NCBI GenBank assembly: GCA_002069765.1
Contig: MWBZ01000030.1
Coordinates: forward strand, 1-39,025
Direction: 5' to 3'
DNA length: 39,025 nt
Source: a bacterium ADurb.Bin243
GTDB taxonomy: Bacteria > Muiribacteriota > UBA9980
Position numbers and translations under genes: made by a program. Shown in pieces: positions 34,224-39,025 of the stretch; within the stretch, counting starts at the first letter, position 1; the number at the start of each line of letters is the position of its first letter. The notes beneath the pieces are model-generated. The model ran no database searches and was not told the DNA's origin. It saw only the letters and a list, made by a program, of their open reading frames with translations.

Positions 34224-34252
34224 TTGCAAAAATAAATAAAATATGGTAAAAT
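34224..34252 (+). promoter_or_regulatory. Promoter for the giant GlmS-like gene
   Basis: TTGCAA (34224-34229), a 17-nt spacer, and TAAAAT (34247-34252) preceded by TGG, an extended -10. The leader to the ATG at 34293 is about 35 nt with an AAGGAGA Shine-Dalgarno. Confidence 0.65.
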
Positions 34253-34292
34253 ATCGTGATTAAAAATCCCGGCATACTAAGGAGATAATTTA

Positions 34293-37200
34293 ATGTCAAA
34301 ATTTTCGCTTATTTATAAATGCAGGCTGATAGAGGCTCTCGGCGAGCTGAAAAAGAGCGGCCTTTTCGCCGCGGGCGGCGCCTCTTTAAAAACGGCCCTG
34401 ATCAACTCTTTCGCTTTAATATACGGCGTGAGAAATATAGACCTTCATAATTTTATGCTCGCCGAAGGCGACTTTTTAGAGATTCCGGCCTATCCTTCAG
34501 GATGCTCGGTAGGCGGCGGAATAACGAGAATCTTTTTCAATCTGAAAGATTATAAGAAGCATAAAAACGAAATTATAGAACATAACCTCAGGCTTATATG
34601 GTCGGTTTTTGATATCACCGCAGAGGGCTCCGCGGCTGGTTACGATTCGCACGGAATAACCCTTGCCGCGCTTAATTTAAAGACCGGCGCGGTGGATCTC
34701 GTGCGCGAAAAGACTTCCGGCGATATCGACGAGCGCGGCTACATAACGATCAATAATATCCTTAAAAAATGCCCCGAAATTGAAACCGGCGATGCGCTCG
34801 TGCTCGTGACCGGAGCGCAGACGCGCGCCGCCACGCAGGGCGATAATATGTATTCGCGCGCCAATGCGCATCTTCACAACGAAAAAATGACGCGCGAAAT
34901 ATTCGGCGATATCATGAGCGCCGCCGAGCTCGAAAAATTCCGCAAGGCCTATCCGCTCGTGGTGGACAGGCAGGGGCCTTTTTCGGTCGGACACAACGGC
35001 GACGTCAATTCCAGGATAAAATGGGAAAAATTTTTCCTGAATATGGGGTTTGAAACTAAAGCCGATTCCGATTCCAAGGAAATACCGCGCATAATAAGGA
35101 TCGTTTACGAATGCCTGATGGCTGAAGAGATTTTAAAGGCCCACGGCCGTTTCACCGGATGGCTCATGGATATTCTTTTTCAAAACCAGGTGCTTTCGCA
35201 TCGCGCCAAGTTCGAAGAAGACGGCGTAAGCCGGATGCTTACGATAGAAGAGCAGAAGCGCGTGATAATAGAAACCGCTTCGAAGATGCTGAAATCCGGA
35301 GCGTCTAAAGTCTTGACGGCGTGCGCCCTCGCCGCGAAGCTTATTTATCTTGTAGATCCGACTTCGATCTTCGTTTTCGAAACGCTTACGAACGTGATAG
35401 ACGAAAAAGGCGCGGTCATTCCCGTCACCACTATAGTGCGCGGCCCCAAGTCGGGCGGAATGTTCCTCTACCGCGATTCTACCGATCCTACAATACCGGT
35501 GAAGTTCGCTTCTTCGCTTTCGAATATGCGCAACCAGATCAAAAAATACGAAAACGAAAAGCAGGAAGAAATAGCGGTCGATTACATCACCAGCGGGGCT
35601 AAAATTCTCGTGCGCGAAGGCACGGTTAGCTACCATTCGCTCGCCGACTGGCAGGCCGCCGAAATTTACCAGCCGGCAGGCTCCAAAGAACCCGAATTCA
35701 AGATATACGACGTATTGAAATCATGCGTCATTAACAAAAAAGCTGAAAAATCACCCATTATAGATTACCAGCTCAAGGGCCTGGAAAAAAGCGCCATTCT
35801 AAAAGAAGAAGGCTATTTCAAGCAAAAAAGCCGCGTGGAGCGGACGGTCATTTATGAGACTATCCTCGGAAAAATAATCAGCGGCCCTAATTTCCTCAAG
35901 GGAAAACAGATTAAAAGCTTCGCCACTGAAGAGCCGGCGGCTTACGCCATAGACAATCAATACGGCGTGGAAATTTATCTCAGCTACGTAACGCTGCTCA
36001 GAAACACGCGCCATATATTCAAATGCGAATACGACTCGGCCGGCGAGATTTCGGGGCGCATAAAACTCAATCTGGAAGCTTTTTTCAACACGTCCAATCC
36101 GGCGCTTAAAGAAGGCTCCATAGAAAAAATAATCAAAAAGATAGATAAAATTTACGGTTTCGCCGAAGGCACTTCGCGCAATATCCTGGGGATGTGCTTT
36201 TCCATAGCCAACCTCGAAGGGCTCAACGGCTGCTTTATGAACGCCCTCGAATCCAACCTCGCCAGAATCGAGCGGCCGCGCGTCGACGAAACGAGCCTCG
36301 CGCTTTTCGTTTCCAACTCCGGCGGCACCAAGCCGGTAGTGGCTCTTGCGGAGGAGCTTTTAAGCAAATCCGATCAGACTTACGCCGCAGGGCCTTATGT
36401 TATGTCGGTTACGAACCTTATAACTTCCGAGCTGGCTATATTAACCAGCAAAAGTCTGGGCGCGTCTGTCACCAATATGCCGTGGGAAAAATCGGTCGGC
36501 TCCACGTTCGCCGCTTTTACGGCGATGCAGAATATACTTGCGCTGATAGTTTACATACACGAAGTCAAAGGGCTTATAAAGCCCGAGCGCGCTCAATATT
36601 TATACCGCGCGTTGGCCGACTTTCCGCGCATCGCTAAAAAGACCCTCGCCTCGGCGAGCGTCAAGGAAAAAACTTCCGCGCTGGCGAGCTATATAGCCGG
36701 CAACAATATAGATATTTCCTATGTGGGAGCGTTCAACGGCTTCGACGGCTGCGAGGGCGCCCTTAAATTCGCCGAAATGATGCAGCATCCGCGCGTCAAA
36801 TTCTTTTCAGGCGCGTACGAACAGCACGGCCAGAGGGCCACTTACCTTCGCTCGCATAAAAGCGCCCACGGTTCGCTGGTGATACTGCATATACCCAACC
36901 TCGAAACTTCCATAGGATCCTGGATGGCGCAGCTCATAAAAGAAGACAAGCCGCGCGTCGGAAAAATAGCCGTCATAGCGTCCGAAGAAGACCTCATGAA
37001 GCTTTACGAAAACGGCGCCGATTATGTAATTCCGGCCCCCAGCTCCACCACCGAAAATCTTTTTACTGACGCTCTGTCGAAGCTCATTCTCGATAACATA
37101 CTCACGCTGGCCACGATACTCGAGTCCAATAAAATCGCCGACGAAATAGTCGGCTGGGGCGCGCGCCTGCTGGACCTCACTTCGGCGGCCGCCCGTTCCG

Positions 37201-38978
37201 ATAAAGCCGTTCCGGCTATAATCAAGGAGCTTAAAATAATATGGAAGAAATATAAAAGGCTCGAAATCGGCGGAATGTTCGCCGAAGATCGCGTGAAAAC
37301 CCTTTACGAACTGGAATCACAGCGCGTCGACGCCATAATATCCGAGGAAGAAAGAGAAAAATCCATAGCGCGCATTTACAAAGACTCCAGGTCGATTTCC
37401 ATAATAAATGCCGAAACCCGCTCTTATATCGACGATATATTCGCGATACTGCTCAACTGGGACGCTGCCAACGCCGAAGAAACGCCCGTTTTTTATAATC
37501 TCATCAACGACCTGATACTCGAGTTTTCAAACCGCGGGCTGGCGATGAGCCTGGCTGACGAGCGTTTCGAGGATTCGCCCTATATGTCTAAAGCGGCCAT
37601 TCATTACCAGGGCATGGCCAAAATAATAGGCGCCAATCCCATAAAGCCCGATAACATAGCTAAATTTCAGCAGGGCTGGGGCATTTCGAGCTTTATTCTG
37701 GAGGCCGGAAGGCGTTTCTCGGACGCGTCGCTCAACGCGGCCTCGTTTTTCGATAAAATAACCGATATCGAAGACGGCGCGATCGAAAGCTTTGCCTGCG
37801 AACTCGAAAAGTTAAAATTTTCGAAGGAATCCGCGATGAAGTTCGCCGCCGTTTTAAAGCTGGTGAAAGTGAAAAAAATCAATAAATACAGCGCGCAGTA
37901 CGCGGGAAAGAAAAATTACCGCTTCGTTTCGCGCGACGGCGCGAAAGCTCCGGATTATTCGCCGGCGCAGGATTTCATAGATTCAGCGGCCGCGGCCGGC
38001 TCCTCCGATTTTAACGTCTGCCGCACCAACGGCTGCAAATACAATATCGAATGCCTTTTTCTCGATAAATACGGCGACGCCGAAAACCTTATCGTGCTCG
38101 AAACCGAAAACAGAAAATTAGATGAAAAACATCTGTCGCAGCTTCTATTAAACGACGATTACCTGCGCACTCAGGTGGATTTTCTCAACGAATGGTTCAG
38201 TGACGAGACGCAGGGCGGCATCGTAAAATTGCTTGTAAAGCTTTGCCCCATACAGCTCGCGGTTTGCGACAGAAAAGAGCTGGCCAGGCGTTTTGAAACG
38301 CTCAAAGACAAGCGCAACCTGATAGATTCCATTGCCAAATTCCAGCCTGTGCTCGAACAGATGCATATAGATCCGTACAGTTTTTCGATCAACGACCTCA
38401 AAACCATGCGCAATATTTCAAACGCGATCGTTTCTTTCAAGGGCGGCGCACCCTATCATGTGCAAAAAAAGAACGAGGCGGGCAAGACCGAATTCTGGCG
38501 CGCGCACCGCCAGTACGCCGGCATCATCCACTTCGTCTATTTGACGTGCAGCTATCCCGGCGTCTACACGGCCGACCATTTCGCGGATGTGACCCGGCTC
38601 AAGCTGGACCCGGCCTTTGCCGACTACATGGGCGAGGCGTTCAAGCCGTTGGGCGTCTACGTTAACTTCTTCCAGCCCACGCTGAAGGCAGGCGAGACGC
38701 GCGTTTTCCAAGTCATGTTGGTCAACGACGAGCCGTTCCCCCTGAGCGGCACGCTCCGCCTCGCGCTCGTCAACGGCCGGGGCAAAGAACTCGCCGGCGT
38801 TGAACAGGGCTTCGAGCTCAACGAGGCCGGCGACACGAGCTGCGGGCTGACCCTGACGATCCCCGACGTGCCCGGCCCATGCTTGCTCAAGGCCACGGCC
38901 ACGGCCGATCAGAAAACCGGCGCGCTTCCCACGGTCTGCCGGAGACGCGTGACGGTCGAGGGGAAGCGCCTACAATAG
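34293..38978 (+). CDS. Giant GlmS-like protein (GATase II plus two SIS domains) with an apparently foreign C-terminus
   Basis: A 1561-aa reading frame; GlmS is normally about 610 aa. Residues 71-300 resemble the class II glutamine amidotransferase domain: SGCSVGGG (C71), GYDSHGI (116-121), TRAATQGD (177-184), NAHLH, then GHNGDVN with oxyanion-type N235-G236, and DSDSKEI. Residues 300-600 are an insertion I do not recognise. SIS1 shows FVSNSGGT (672-679); SIS2 is about 808-935 with GFDGCEGALKFAEMM and EQHGQRATYL (H845), matching EGALKLKEI and KHGPLALI of GlmS. Residues 940-1385 are an uncharacterised helical region. From about residue 1390 composition and domain content change: FWRAHRQYAGIIHF and a beta-sandwich resemble the end of a glycoside hydrolase (GH2-like) protein. 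The true native stop is therefore unknown. C71 is internal, whereas GlmS uses an N-terminal cysteine. Confidence 0.7.
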   Translation: MSKFSLIYKCRLIEALGELKKSGLFAAGGASLKTALINSFALIYGVRNIDLHNFMLAEGDFLEIPAYPSGCSVGGGITRIFFNLKDYKKHKNEIIEHNLRLIWSVFDITAEGSAAGYDSHGITLAALNLKTGAVDLVREKTSGDIDERGYITINNILKKCPEIETGDALVLVTGAQTRAATQGDNMYSRANAHLHNEKMTREIFGDIMSAAELEKFRKAYPLVVDRQGPFSVGHNGDVNSRIKWEKFFLNMGFETKADSDSKEIPRIIRIVYECLMAEEILKAHGRFTGWLMDILFQNQVLSHRAKFEEDGVSRMLTIEEQKRVIIETASKMLKSGASKVLTACALAAKLIYLVDPTSIFVFETLTNVIDEKGAVIPVTTIVRGPKSGGMFLYRDSTDPTIPVKFASSLSNMRNQIKKYENEKQEEIAVDYITSGAKILVREGTVSYHSLADWQAAEIYQPAGSKEPEFKIYDVLKSCVINKKAEKSPIIDYQLKGLEKSAILKEEGYFKQKSRVERTVIYETILGKIISGPNFLKGKQIKSFATEEPAAYAIDNQYGVEIYLSYVTLLRNTRHIFKCEYDSAGEISGRIKLNLEAFFNTSNPALKEGSIEKIIKKIDKIYGFAEGTSRNILGMCFSIANLEGLNGCFMNALESNLARIERPRVDETSLALFVSNSGGTKPVVALAEELLSKSDQTYAAGPYVMSVTNLITSELAILTSKSLGASVTNMPWEKSVGSTFAAFTAMQNILALIVYIHEVKGLIKPERAQYLYRALADFPRIAKKTLASASVKEKTSALASYIAGNNIDISYVGAFNGFDGCEGALKFAEMMQHPRVKFFSGAYEQHGQRATYLRSHKSAHGSLVILHIPNLETSIGSWMAQLIKEDKPRVGKIAVIASEEDLMKLYENGADYVIPAPSSTTENLFTDALSKLILDNILTLATILESNKIADEIVGWGARLLDLTSAAARSDKAVPAIIKELKIIWKKYKRLEIGGMFAEDRVKTLYELESQRVDAIISEEEREKSIARIYKDSRSISIINAETRSYIDDIFAILLNWDAANAEETPVFYNLINDLILEFSNRGLAMSLADERFEDSPYMSKAAIHYQGMAKIIGANPIKPDNIAKFQQGWGISSFILEAGRRFSDASLNAASFFDKITDIEDGAIESFACELEKLKFSKESAMKFAAVLKLVKVKKINKYSAQYAGKKNYRFVSRDGAKAPDYSPAQDFIDSAAAAGSSDFNVCRTNGCKYNIECLFLDKYGDAENLIVLETENRKLDEKHLSQLLLNDDYLRTQVDFLNEWFSDETQGGIVKLLVKLCPIQLAVCDRKELARRFETLKDKRNLIDSIAKFQPVLEQMHIDPYSFSINDLKTMRNISNAIVSFKGGAPYHVQKKNEAGKTEFWRAHRQYAGIIHFVYLTCSYPGVYTADHFADVTRLKLDPAFADYMGEAFKPLGVYVNFFQPTLKAGETRVFQVMLVNDEPFPLSGTLRLALVNGRGKELAGVEQGFELNEAGDTSCGLTLTIPDVPGPCLLKATATADQKTGALPTVCRRRVTVEGKRLQ

Positions 38979-39025
38979 GAGAAGGGCATGCGGAAGGAAA
39001 GAGGTTCCGGATTCGTGGCGGCGGG
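38440..39025. other. Probable junction with foreign DNA (chimera or recombination) at the window end
   Basis: Hand counts of single 60-nt lines give about 47% GC just before (38281-38400) and 55-68% after (38521-38580, 38581-38640, 38701-38760, 38881-38940). ATA isoleucine codons, very common before, vanish after the break, and the encoded domain type changes. The break lies between about 38440 and 38490, near CAAAAAAAGAAC at 38463-38474. The frame is kept by chance or selection. Confidence 0.7.
38988..39025 (+). CDS. 5' end of a truncated gene at the window edge
   Basis: An ATG at 38988 follows GGAG (38978-38981) with good spacing, 9 nt after the previous stop, and opens MRKERGSGFVAA before the window ends. 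The basic start followed by a hydrophobic run could be a signal peptide. It belongs to the GC-rich tail segment and presumably to the same source as the glycoside-hydrolase-like end before it. Confidence 0.5.
   Translation, partial: MRKERGSGFVAA

Noticed and set aside
35133-35636. 167-codon minus-strand open frame inside the GlmS-like gene
   Set aside because: Antisense shadow without start signals; the sense strand carries conserved GATase and SIS motifs.

Overview
The window looks like ordinary chromosome from an uncultivated Gram-negative bacterium. Evidence for an LPS-type envelope is a heptose-7-phosphate kinase (hldA/rfaE1 type), an ArnT-like lipid-linked glycosyltransferase and several signal-peptide proteins; a flagellar rod-binding protein suggests motility. 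Coding DNA uses ATA isoleucine codons and AAA/GAA very freely, intergenic DNA is AT-rich, and most promoters I can see are textbook sigma70 types with 17-nt spacers. The mix of rho, smpB, moeA and nnr with many TPR, HEAT, ankyrin and FN3 scaffold proteins recalls deep candidate phyla (for example Wallbacteria, Riflebacteria or Elusimicrobiota), but I cannot place it from sequence alone.

Layout. (1) 238-7487, plus strand, one probable operon: zinc-ribbon/beta-carbonic-anhydrase-like protein, secreted propeller-TPR protein, secreted SecD-head-like protein, ArnT-like membrane glycosyltransferase, and a DPM1-like GT2. (2) 7477-10364, minus strand: a HEAT-repeat solenoid (818 aa) from an apparently leaderless promoter, then a one-TM protein. 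(3) 10465-13561: a 989-aa ankyrin protein, divergent from the HEAT gene. (4) 13600-15080: secreted clostripain-family protease with its own promoter and terminator, then tRNA-Leu(CAA). (5) 15436-21993: Lys-rich SLT-type protein, FN3 protein, heptose kinase, NAD(P)HX repair enzyme. (6) 22021-25800: TPR protein, FlgJ-type rod-binding protein, and Rho with a prion-like N-terminus. (7) 25806-31701: LysM-M23 peptidase, TPR protein overlapping smpB, AMIN/Amidase_3 amidase, GerMN protein. (8) 31731-31987: an imperfect inverted-repeat element and a strong terminator. (9) 32003-34179: moeA and a DUF6754-like membrane protein. (10) 34224-38978: a giant GlmS-like protein whose last ~170 residues appear foreign, followed by the start of another gene at the window edge.

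How the genes fit together. Envelope work dominates: three different peptidoglycan-active proteins (SLT-like, M23, amidase), a GerMN protein, lipid-linked sugar transfer (GT2 plus GT39/83) and heptose metabolism. The most unusual items are the beta-carbonic-anhydrase fold lacking its Asp/Arg dyad but fused to a zinc ribbon, the orphan secreted SecD periplasmic domain in the same operon, the giant GlmS homologue with an internal candidate nucleophile cysteine, the Asn/Gln-rich Rho, and an abrupt composition and domain break near 38,440-38,490. That break is best read as an assembly chimera or a recombination junction.
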